Below are positions 44,340-57,300 of a stretch of DNA of 64,000 nucleotides, piece by piece. The stretch is from contig OX411558.1 of assembly GCA_948146395.1 (NCBI GenBank), positions 35,830,350-35,894,349 on the forward strand. Reading direction: 5' to 3'. Origin of the DNA: Fragum whitleyi (Eukaryota; Mollusca; Bivalvia; Cardiida; Cardiidae). A program made the translations under genes and the position numbers. A model generated the notes under the pieces. It saw only the letters and a program-made list of their open reading frames with translations, ran no database searches and was not told the origin of the DNA. Every line of letters begins with the position of its first letter. The first letter of the stretch is position 1.

Positions 44340-44530
44340 TTCATAAAATGGGGGGTAATAAATATTTCTAATTCGGTAAATCTTGAACAAAATTAGTAAT
44401 ATTGGATTACCTCCCTCGAATTACACTCTAAACACGCTCCACACACTCATTCAATTTCACTCCTAAAGCGTTACATAATCATTCATCTTATCAATTTCCT
44501 TATCTTCTTAACTGTACTTCATATAAACTG
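44340..44530 (-). repeat. Hairpin repeat H, inverted copy
   Basis: GGGGGGTAATAAATATT, 'TGAACAAAATTAGTAATATT', GGATTACCTCCC, 'CACACTCATTCAATTTCACT' and 'ATCTTATCAATTTCC' follow the reverse complement of 6780-7020. Further eroded pieces continue to about 45110. Confidence 0.62.
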
Positions 44531-45155
44531 CAATAGTTATTACAAATAATTTTACAGAAAATTTAAATCAAACAACTGCATTTACAACTTAACTTTCCTT
44601 ATTCCGAATATCTGTCTCTTCGACGTTTTAATCGCATGTCCGCTCTCATAGTTAGTGAATATTCGCCTTTTAGCACAAACTTATTGCCAAATCTTCTTAT
44701 AAAGTCAAAAGAAAAAAAATCGTAACTCCAATTCATATGAAAAAATCTAGCGCTCTCTTATGGTCCTAATTCAATTCAATTTTAGTAGAATACTTTTTTG
44801 CAAGCACTTTCTCCAATTAATGTCATTCTAAATTATTCACTCAGTGCTCCTTTCATTTACTCCAAACACTTGCACAAACTATATTAACAAACGCCCCAAA
44901 ATTAATAAAAAGGCTCAACAACTACATGAAAATACCTCCACAATTCTCATGATTTCACTGACTTAATTCATTTTAAAAAATCCTGATAGTTTCCTGCAGA
45001 CATAGAAATCTATTGTCAAATTGTATAACCCTCCTTTAAAACAGTCAAACATATTCACTGCATTCATTCAATTTAATGTCAAAATTATTAACATATTCAA
45101 TTACACGACATTTTTGTTTATTTGCAGATCAAAGATTTCGTCAAAGATAACAGCC

Positions 45156-45303
45156 ATGTTTGAGTTTCTGGTTCTCGGCACCTTGTCACAGACTGTCCTT
45201 GCATGTCTAGTCGCCGGTCTTGCTGTTTACTGGTTCCAACAAAACAGAAAATACAATATGCCTCCCGGACCATGGAAACTTCCGTTACTCGGGAATCTGT
45301 TGC
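45156..45303 (+). CDS. P450 coding exon 1: membrane anchor and PPGP hinge
   Basis: The acceptor TTTATTTGCAG| is at 45127, leaving 28 nt of 5' UTR before ATG (context AGCCATGT). It has 49 codons plus one base, ending LLGNLL, with a consensus donor GTAAGT at 45304. The reading frame would hit a stop 32 bases into the intron, confirming the exon end. Confidence 0.93.
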
Positions 45304-48300
45304 GTAAGTTTAAAAATGAGACCCGAATTGATTAGGGAAAGAGCAAAGAGTGTAGATCCTAGTCGGGCTGTGCAGTCTGAATCAGGACAACACCTGTCGG
45401 TTTCCGAATACTCTCTGCTTCTAGAATTATCTTCATACCAATCTATGTAATAATTTTTATGTGCAATCTTTTATTCTTCTCTGCTTTGTGAAAATACGGA
45501 AACTTTATTATTTAAACGGTTTCTTGCAGGGGTATATATATATATGACAATTTATTCCCTTTAAAATGAAATATCATTGAAAATCAAGATAATCATCTTT
45601 TACTTTTGCTAAAGTTAGTTCCAAATGCTGATTGAAGTTTTTTGATAACAATGATCTTGACGAATGACCTTGATAGTTAATTCCGTGGCAAGGCTTTGTC
45701 ACAAGGGGTCCACATGTGGAACATGAACATCCTGTCGACAGTCGTTCTAAAGTCATTCATACTTTAAAAGTTTCAGATGGTTAAAAACTGTTTCTTACTC
45801 CAACCATTTTCTAATAAGAGGTTTTTGGCCTGGTTTATCAGGCCATAGGAAACAACCCTGTATCCTGGAAATTGCCTAGGAAAAAATCGAGTCAAAAACC
45901 GAACAACGTGTGTACTACGTACCTTTTTTGTGCTCATAACGCGCGCAAAGAATAGGTCTAGTATTCGTCATCAACTTTTGTGCCACACGAAGTGCTTTGT
46001 GTGTTCATCACATTGCTTGCTTATCACTACGCTGTGCTAAAATCAAAGCACTGATAGCACTGAAGGCGAGGGAACTGAATAGACGAAACAACGCACGGGG
46101 TCAATTTTCTGGAATATAACTTTGATTATTTACCTTGTCCTTATCATGTTTACCAGACATTTTCTTACTTATCACTGTCAAAATGACTGCTGTATTTCAG
46201 ATACATAGCTTTTATATTTGATCTTGACGGATGACCTTGATAAAAGGGAAAAGAAGAAAATGCTGTTAACTAACTTTTTCTCCTTTTACTAATTTTCCCA
46301 CATATTTTATGTTATCTGCAACCGTTTACAATTTGGACCTGTCTTATTATTTGTTGTCTTGTAATGGATTGATCTAAATGAGAAAATAAAAGCCTTGTTC
46401 CACCCTTAACCCTTAAACAGACGGCAAACTTTTAGACTGGGCCAACTTGGAACAGGTTGCAGACAATAAATCAACAAGAGTGTAATTTGATACATATCTA
46501 GGGTTGAAATTAAAAAGTAATGGTGTATGAGTATAGGGTGAACTATATTATGTGCTAGGGGAAATTGACCCTATCAATTTCTTGTGTTCTCACAGTAAAA
46601 TACAACTCCATTATGAAAGAGCCGATGAGCTTCGATCCCTAGAAAAACAGCACTTCTACGATTGTTAGACGGAATGATCGAATTGATAACTTGACTGACG
46701 ACTAGCAAACAAATCAAATATTAAAACTAAAATGATAACAAGAGGGCCATAGTGGCCCTTAATCGCTCACCTGAATGAACTGTCTACTTTTTTTCAATAT
46801 TCTTCTGCCTCTGTACAACTTGATGAAACCTTTTTTACAATGTTCAGGTTGACTTATAATTGACTTACAAGGATTGCCTATTATTTGACTCCGTGACATA
46901 GTTTTTGACCCCAGTTGACCCAATCTCATACTCATCAAAAATTGCATCAATTCAATCATTCTGACGAAATTTCATGTTGATTGAACAAAAAATGTGGCCT
47001 CTAGAGTGCATACAAGGTTTTTCTATGATATGACCATGTGACCTAGTTTTTGACCCCAGTTGACCCAATTTCGAACTTGTCCGAGATTCGATCAAGACGA
47101 TCATTCTGACCAAAATTCAAGTCGATCGGGCAAAAAATGTGGCATCTAGAGTGCATACAAGGCAAATGTTGACGACGGACGACGGACGACGAACATCCAC
47201 CTAACCACAAAAGCTTCGTGCTCAGGTGAGCTAAAAATGCGAGTTGCGCCTGTCTGCAAAGCGGTATCGGGCGTAGTAATCTATACCTTGGGAATTCGTT
47301 GTTTTTGGCGGACTCGGCGCTATATAGTTAGCAAACCGTTCGACGTTTTTCCTTTGAAGAGAGTTCGGAATGTAGATTACGTTCCCAATAAGTGTATGGA
47401 ACCCTTGGTTTCCCTCGCCTAAAAAGACTTGCTAAAATGATTACAGAATTAGAGTCCATGCCTTCAAATGTCTCCTTGCCTCTTTATAAATCAGGCTTTT
47501 GTCGCTTTTACGCGCTTTGATTAACTATCTTACCGGTTAATGAATTCAATGAAATTTTCTGTAAACATTTAGAATATATGTATCTAAATTTCAAAAGAAT
47601 TTGATAACTGGACTAAAACTACAACTTAGAAGTTTTAACCCTTTAATTCAGAACATAGTTTCTGTTTGGTTTTTTTTTTCTAACTTTTTGAAATTTTCGT
47701 GACTTTTAGCTCACCTGAGCATATCGTGCCCCATGTGAGCTTTTATGATCATCGAATGTCCGTTTTCCGTCGTCTGTCTTTCGTTATCCGGCGTCAACAC
47801 TTTAAGTCTTTACACTCTAGAGCCCACAAATATGACCCGATATTCATGAAACTTGGCCAGAATGTTTGTTAGGTCACAAAATTAAACTTATATAAAATGG
47901 GAATGATCTATGCCATATCAGGGGAAAAGGGGCTTAAATGACAATTTTCTTGTTTAAATCCTAGATGCAACAAATTTGGCCCAATAACCACGAAACTTGG
48001 TCAAAATGCTTACTAGGTCACAAGGATGAACCCTTATGAAAATGGCAGGAATCCATATCATGGGAAAAGGGGTTAAAATGACACTTTTCTTGTTTAAACT
48101 CTAGATGCCACAAAATCGCCCAATTTTCAAGAAACTTGGTCTGAATGTTTGTCAGGTCATAAGGTTGAACCCTATTGAAAATGGGAAGGATACATGCCAT
48201 ATCACGGGAAAGGGGATCTTAATGATACTTTTTTGTTTACACTCTAGGAGCCACAATTCTGGTACAATCTTCATAAAATTCTGTCAGAATGTAAATCTAG

Positions 48301-51300
48301 TCAAAAGAACAAATTTTTTTTCAAAATGTATTGTCCTTTTAGAAAATACAGTAAAAAGAACCTTTATTCTCTTTATCCCCTCTAGGGGTTATTTTCTCAG
48401 TTTTTCAGTATGTTTGTCTTGTTAAAGGATGAAACCCTTCCTGAAACTTGTTTAGAAAAGGTAACAAGAGGACCATGATGATCCTTGATCGCTCACCTGA
48501 CTTTTTTTTACCCCTTTGACATCACATTAATTAAATAGGCAGATGTCAATATGGAGATAATTTCTACATAAGAGCAATACCATGGAATATTTTCAGCCAA
48601 GAGTCATAAATAGGATATGCCTTTTCGCTCTTTGATTCTATGTAAAGGGATGTACCCGGGTATACCCTAAATGTGCGGGTCTTGATATGAACAAACTTGG
48701 TAGAGTTCCACTAGATGATGTACATACCAAATATGAAAGGTGTCTTCTTCCTGTTCCAGAGAAGAATAATTTTGGAGATTTTTCTATTTTCACCCTTTTT
48801 GTTAAAGGTAAATGTAAAGTTAAGGGTGGATTTCATTTATTTGAACAACTTTGGTAGAGCCTGACCCAAGGAACATCCCTGCTTAGTTTCATCAAGATTG
48901 GCTTACCGGTTTAGGAGAGAAGATGGTTACAGGAAATGTGAACGGCAGACAACGCACGTCCCACGACGAACGACTGACGCCGGACATTGTACGATCACAA
49001 TAGCTCACCTTAAGTACTTCGTGCTCAAGTGAGCTTGACAAAAACTTATGCAGGGATTATAGGAATAGAATGTCTTTCTTTGAAAAATGTAATGGTCATT
49101 TAGTGATCTTTAATACAATTAATTTTACTGGGGGAGTCAAAGAGACGAAGGTCAGCGATAAAGGCCATCATGGTCCTCTTGCTTCAAGAACTTTCCTAAC
49201 TTTCTCTTAGGCGGAATAGAAATAAGATCCAAACCTTTATAAAAACATTCAGGTTAAATTGTCTTTTAAATGAGTGACCATTTCTTTTGACAGATTTCAA
49301 AATTTCTAAACAAGATTATTTTCTCCTTACATCCCTTTGTATTAGATGAGGTGTGCTTTCGGCTACTTTATGGTCGGCCCTCTTTACTTAATTTGGAAAA
49401 AAATGCCATTTCCTAAATTAGTATACCCAGTTCTATAAATATGAGGGTCATCCAAGAAATAGTGAGACTGGTTGTATACCTCGAAAACTAATAATGATAT
49501 TAAAACGAAATTTCACATGCATGTACATTATTTTGTCCTGCATTCATTTGTCACATCAACCAGTATGTTGTCATGACGTGGTGTTGATGACGCCAAAAAA
49601 AAATGAAATGTTACGTCTTTTAAGTGTATAATTTCAGAAAATTTAAGAAGATGGGAACGCCGTTTGCAATGAATATTATGCAGGGATACAATACTTTCTC
49701 ATTGTACCTTATTTCTACTGATTATCTTTTTCATCGGTGTCAAAATTCAATTAACAAAAAAAAACTCCATTTTGCATGATTTTGATCTCGATGGCATTAC
49801 TTTTCAAAGAAAATATTTGTATTTTAAAATAAGACCAAGACTTTCTAATATCTAATATCTTCAAGAGAGACATATAATGCAAAATCTTTTGTCAAAACTA
49901 ACTAGTACATCAATGTAGACTTGCATTTGGATAACCTCCCAAACTGACGTTGTCAGATAAAAGGAAACTATTCGTCATGAAATTTGACGTCATTTCTTTA
50001 AAAAATTATAGAACCACTGTCTACCACTTAGATATAATACCAGAAAAACATTCATCAAAGTAATTTGGATAAAAAACAACACCGTTAAGTCTAATTTGAA
50101 GGTTAGCTAAAAACCTTAGCGTGGGCACATTTCACTCAACATTTTCCCGTGATTTGGCACGGATCCTTTTCATTTGAGCATTTTTTACAAGGGACCTCCC
50201 ATGGAATATTTCTGCTAAGTTGATTTTGACCCATAAGTTTATGAGGAGATGTCGTTTAAAGAAAAGGTTGACGCCGTGACGGACAGACGGACAGAAGGAC
50301 AGACGGACGCGGGACATTGATTGATCACAATAGCTCCCTTGAGCACTTCGTGCTTAGGTGAGCTAAAAACCTTTTTACCTTTAAAAACATTTTACTCAAC
50401 ATTTGGAACACCCACTTTAAAAGATAAATCATTGAAATAATATGCAAATAAATAGTAACAAATACGAAATACATTTTTAAGTCGTAACTCAAAATGTCCC
50501 TTTAGGGCTTTCGTAGATTGCAGTAATTATTATAATTATATAGGACAACCTATCTACGAGGGTTAATCAAAAATTACGTAGGCTAGCGTTGCAGAAATTT
50601 TGATTTAAAAGACTTTGAAAAGAAAACTACACTGTTATTAAATTGTGGCATTTTTGCTTTTTGTCGTGTAAATTTGGATGAAATCACTAGTAACAACCAT
50701 TCTAAAACATGTAGTTATTTGGTACCGGCGCACGGAAGCGACGTCAATATGACTCTACGGTATTGATAACTTTCGTCGAAAGTCAGCACTTTTCAAAATA
50801 CCCAACTCAGCAAAAAACACAATTTCTGGATCGCCTATCCATTGGATAAAGTACTAATTTCATATCCACCTGATCCAAAATGATGAACTTAAATGTGTTA
50901 TGTGTCTAAACGATATTGAACTGATGTTATTCTGTGACTATTACAGATCAAACGTCAAGGAGACGTTTTCCATTCTCCGAGTGTCATCCTGCAGAAACGC
51001 TCTCCATTCTAAAACAAATCTATTTAACCGTTTAAAAGGAAGGTATCTGCTTACATTCGAAGACCTTTAGCATAATTTATCATTTTAACCTCTCGATTAG
51101 ATTTTCCATAGGTCCAGTAGAACTTTATAATTGTCCAGTTGTCTGTGGCTGCGCCGGTGCCGTCATTCCGAAGTTCAAAAATTAACGCGTGTCCTTAACT
51201 ACCTGACTTTGAATTCGAAAATACCGAATGGATTATGCTTAGATTTTAAAATTCCTAACACATGAAATTAATACGTAAATAGGCGAAGTTTGGAAGTGTT

Positions 51301-54300
51301 TGGTCCTAATAGGGGGAACAATAAAGGGTTATAACACTAGGCAGTTACGTTACAAAATGGGTTGCGCCGGTGGAACCTACCCAGGAATATCAAATGTTGG
51401 ATTTTTTACGTCAAAGTCATAGCAAACTATTGTAAAATTAATATTATGTCAATATTAAATGGTTCGAGACTTGTACAAAATTTCATTTATTTCCGTCGGT
51501 AAATTCCAAAGTTATAGTGAAAGTCCACGTAATTTTTATCCACCCTCGTATTCTACAGTTCGACTAGGTAGCAACAACTGCCTGTTGTTATAACAAGTTA
51601 AGGTGTCTGATGACTGAATTATCAAGCAATGAGTACCGGTATTTGGATTTTGTTGACATGATGTTAAATGATGGGAAAAGTTGATATAACTATGACCGGT
51701 ATATTCAACGAATTTAAATTCATAACCTATCCTTCTTTGATTTTCAACGATATGTTTTTCGAGAGAATCGTTTATCAAAGAATGAAAAAAAGGAAATATT
51801 GTGTTGTCAGCGCGAACTTGAATACTTCTCTATGTAAGCTGGGCGGACAAAAAAAACTCATTTGGTATTATCCCTTGTTTTCCTGCTGCATCTAAATCTA
51901 AGTCTTAGAGACATTTCTATCATTTCATTTATTTTCTAACAACTAACTGGGTTTAAAACCTAATAGGGTTGAAATCAGTGTAGGCAAATATATTGGGAAA
52001 CTGATCTTAGTGTACACTGCCCGCCAAAATTGCGTTTACATAGAATGTTAAGGGTTAACTTAACAAGAAACTCTCATGAAGTAATGTGTAACAGAGTATC
52101 CCCGCAATATAATATAAGCCAAAAATGCAAGTGTAAGATAAAAATTCCGACCTTTGAAAAGTATGTAACCTATAGTATATCACATAAAAAAATCTTTAAA
52201 TTCATTCTGTCCAATGGTTTAAAAAAGCAAAAAAGTAGGATAAAAAGTTAAAAATATATCGCTTCAAAATAGCTGTCGATGGAACCTGATTGTCAGAAGA
52301 CTGATCAAAAGTGCTGGGGCCAGGGCCCGCTAGGGCCCCCGGTGGGTCCAGGGCAAAGCCCAGGCCAGGGGGGCAGGGGGCCGGAGGCTCCCGGGAAACA
52401 ATGGATTTAAATGATGCTAGTAACTTTTTTGGGGCATTTTCGTGGTAAACTTTTTGGAAAAATTCACATTGTCAATCAATTCAGTATGACAATATCATGA
52501 TACATTCGACGGCCACAGACACAGATCACAAAAGCATCTTCGAAAAAGAACTGGGTTTGTAAATATTTCGTCGGGTTATTTACTTACTTTTTCAACATGG
52601 AAACACGAACATCAAGTCAAGCAAATAATCTGTTTTGGCATGAAAATAAAATGATTATTTTTGCGCTTTCACGTAAGCCGGTAAGGTTGGGTGTCACTTC
52701 TCCAAATTTAAAAAAGCAATCTAGCTCCATTTTGAGTAAACGACTCGATTGATGTTAAATGGTGATCAGCGAAGGTCCCTGGGGTGTTTAAGTTTGCTTA
52801 TAAATACGTTAGAGCTTTTTGTAAACTTTACGAGATCGGTAAGGACGAAGTGAAAGTAGGATGTATAAACAGGAAATAAAGTCAAAAGACATGCGCACTA
52901 ACAAGAGAAACTGAAACTAGACTAAATGCCTATGTTATCTTCCGTCAGATGGCATTTTCAGTTGATGATTCGAAGCCTGACTGTTGACAGTGTTACCGCA
53001 AATAGTTAAATTAATTGATTTATAAATAGAAATAACTTATTTCATAATGATTTTTTCAACTTTGTTTTTATTTTTTGAAAATGTGTGTGATTGAGTCAGC
53101 TAAGCGTGTGAGCGTGATTCAGGTACGAAATGCGTGTGACACACGCGCAATGCTTGTGACTTGACAGGTATGCTTCCAATAATTGAGATGTTTTCGTTTC
53201 AGGCAAAACTATAAATTCATTACTACATAACTATTGGCCGGACTCACATGGTATCGAACAAAACCATCATATTACCAATTTTTTTAGGCGAATCTCATAA
53301 AATTTTCAAGCGTAGGTATCTGAACTCTCAAAGAGCAAAATGACTAACTTTTAATTGAATCGGTCGCCTCTGGGGGCGACCAAAAAGCTTTACCATATAG
53401 GTTAGGTCCGCTGAGTATCACGAGGAAGGGACATAATAAAAAAAGCGTTAATTATACTAATTGCGATAGAGTCTACAGCTTTCATCAGATTTTCTTGAAC
53501 CTAGAACCTTGAAACTATTCCAAATAATTTCTTCTGTACGCACAAAGATAAACATATCATCCCCAAAGTTAATTGTGATTATTGTGAGAGATATATCGGA
53601 AATAGATGTGTCCTAGAAGACTAGTTTTCTTTATGTGATGACCCAAGGGTCAATGATATTCGGGTGAGCGATAAAGGACCATCATGGTCAGCTGATTGAT
53701 TTCTGTGTTTTTTCAATTTTTCAGTTCCTACCATCTTAATCTGAGCATGGAATTAGTCTGGAATGTTCGTGTTGAATACCCCTTGTTAAGCTCAGATCAA
53801 TATTACGTTAAGAAATACTCCTCACGTTTGATTTATTGAAATAAATAAATGTAAGCATTGGATTCTTTCATAAAACTATTAGTATACAGATTTCATAAAA
53901 ATAATGTTAACTCAAAGAATTTGTAGTCTGATCTTTATTTATTACCCCGGATTTTAGATCTTTTTCATTTATTAACTGCTAAGAATTCAGATTTAAAGCC
54001 ATGATATAAATACCATTTATTAGGAACCGTATAGATTTGGGGAATACTGTTTGCTCTGTTTGTTTGTCTGTCATCCTATGCGTTATTTCAGCATTAATAT
54101 TTGGTTTGAAAATGATGAAGGCTTCATATTCCTCCTGTTTTAGTGTAATTTCACAATTGGCCATATTTTTAGACTGGTGCGAGATACGGCCATTTCTTTA
54201 CAGTCTCCAGATTTCACTTGAACACTGGCTGTGTCAAGAAGTAATGCTGGATAAAAACGTCAATGCAATTAGTCAAGGATAATGTCATTTTTTCAAGGTC

Positions 54301-57300
54301 ACTATAATTCATAATGTTTTTTTTTCAATGATCTCAACTTTTAATTGTAAAGTTAAAGGAGTCTTCATTTCACAGACGAGTGTTGCTTATGCTTAGACCT
54401 TGATAAAACCACACGTTCCTGTGCTTGCAACGTCACCTTTAAAGGTCAATTTTATTTTAAAGGTTATATATCGTTTAAAAGAATCGTTTCGCAATTTCTA
54501 TTTGAATTCATACTCTTATCTTTCTTTTTATGCAATGAAAGCGTCAATTTACGTTTTTCTGGCGTTAACAATTGCAGAGACCCGCAAAATGACGAAATGC
54601 TTTCTCATGCTTCGCAACCGGGCGTTAAACCATTAACCCTCTATGATTCACTTCTGAAATTTGACATTGATTTTATCTTGTATTTCAGAACTTCGATCAG
54701 ACAGACGTTTACACCTACAGTTTTATGAATGGTCAAAGAAGTACGGACCCGTCATCACTGTCGGACTAGGTAAATATAACCTTTGAAAACCGATCTCAAG
54801 GGGATATTGTGCATTGTTTCATTATAGCGCTTCTTGACGTAGTCTTGAAATGTTTCGAAATATGCAGTTAGCTTTAAATGTGCATATATTTAACAGGATC
54901 ATGGTAAGCAGATAATAAGTTATCAAAATTATATGGCTTTAGTGAGTTAACATTAAAGTATAGTAATAGTTAGTCACTAATTTTCATGAGAGCGATTCGT
55001 ATCACCAAAGATATAATACTTAGAGCAAAGAGCGAAAGAGGTCATAAATTGGTATCATTCTGTCTGTTCGTCAGTCCGTCAATACGTCTGCATTTTTTGT
55101 TAACACAACTCCTCCTAAATTTATGGTCGATTGGATGAAATTTTCAAATAATGCTCATAGTCACCTGACATTATGTATATTGTCGGGGTTTTGTGATATA
55201 TTTTCTTGTGTCACGGGAAAAGAGACCATCACGCAAAAAACCTTATGAACATACCTAGCCGGATTGCTTCGAAATTTTAATAGGTGCTTACATAAATCAG
55301 GATATTTCTTACACTACCCTCGTTTATATTTTAATCAAGTATTCAGGGTTTGTAAATCATCATTCCAAGCTTTTGTTAACAAGATTGTCAAATAAAGGTA
55401 GCAGACTTAAGAATGTGTTATGTGTTAAGCATTTTGTATAAAATTTGACATTTGTTTATTGGTATTGATTTGCTTGTATATAATCGGGTGTAACGCCGCT
55501 ATTATCACTTTTTCAGACATATCGTGGCACCTAACAATGAATGCCTTAGAAAAAATGTTTTCCTCCTAAACCACTGGGCCAATAAAGCTGAAAACTAGGC
55601 AGGATGAAGCCCTTAAAAAGTGTTAATAGAATTTAATTGCATCCTAAACTCTAGTTTCTATGGTAATAGAAAGTCTGAAAAATGGCCCATCATTGCCGAA
55701 AGTCTTAGAAAAAGTTCTTCCTCCTACACCATTAGGCCAATTAAGCTTAAACTTGGCAGTATGTTCTTAGTGTAAAGCTCTTCAAACGGTGTTGAAAGAA
55801 TTCATTTTCATCAAAAACTCTGGTTGCAATAGCGAAAGAAATATTGGAAATTAGCCAAAAATTGCCGAAAATATCAGAAAAAAATCTTCTCCTCCTATTA
55901 TATGGTTGACAAGTAATGAGTTGACTTAGTCAGGTGAGCGATATAGGACCATCATGCTCCTTTTGTTTTGAAATGCAATCTCACATACGAAAAAACTTAA
56001 TCTTTTATTGTTTTTGGTCCCCCCCCCCTCCTCCCGGAATATGCTTCTACGAAATACCGGTTATTATATTCTTTATTTCCTCCATTATTGAAGATTACAA
56101 ATTCATCATATATTTACAAGAAAACAATTAAACAAGGGAATCAAAGAAAGTGAAAACATAATTAAGTGCAATTTGATGCCGTTATACAATATAGATATAT
56201 GAATAAAGTTGCCGAACTCTATATAATAGTACAACGACGAATAATAATTAACACCATACTTCTGCAACAAGACCTTCACTAGATCGAAAATGAAGATATT
56301 CTTGAAGAAGCACAGACATTAATTAACACTGGAAATATCAGGGTAAACACTTAAGTACCTTTCTCGAAACGAAATGGAGTAAATACATGTGTAAGCACTG
56401 CTTTCAAACTGTTTATCTAAATAATGTATTAACCATCATAATTAATTTCGATGTCTGTATATACGGTAATGACTTTGTGAAAATATCTAAGAATAAGAAA
56501 ACAGAACCTTTCAAGGTTATTACCTAATACTCTGTTAAATTGGTTATCAATACAAAATAAAGATCTTACGTACTGTGTTTGGTTGAATGAAAGTAAAACA
56601 TTTACTACACTGTCACCAAAATAGTTAGCAATGTCCAAGTGAAGTTTGCTGGAAAATTCTTTAAAATTTGGACAGCATGTTAGCAAATGTTCTGTCATGC
56701 TAACACGGAGCTCGCTTTGGCCACATTTCGTACACCTTGAATCAAAACTTGATAAAAATGCAATAATCTGTGCCATTGAAAAAGTGGCGTACAACATGCT
56801 GGGATAATGTTTTGAAAAGTACCATAAAGGGAAATAACCAAAAGTAGGTTGTAACTCCCTTTATATTACAAATTCATATGACAAGGTCCTCGTTTCCCAT
56901 TGATAGATAAAATAATTTGAAAGAGACGATTGGACCATTGTTTTCCATGAATGCTTCGTAGGAAAAGTGCCATAATTTAAAAAATCAAGAAGTACGGAAT
57001 ACATACCATATTTGTTTAAAATATTAACGATGTCAAGAATAAATCCTGTAACGGGCAAGTTTGACTGCATCGAAAACAATCTTACTAAAAATATTTGCTT
57101 TACCGCACAATCCCTGCCCAATCGACACAGTTGAGCGAAAAAAAGAAGTTTACGTTGATCGATTTCAAATTCGATCGGAAAAGAGCTTAGCATGCCGTGT
57201 ACAATGTCTGATCTTGATCGTGTGTTTAATCCTTGAATTTGTTTTAGACAAAGTTTATGACTGCGTTCTAAAACGCTTATATCACTATTTGTTAGTGAGT

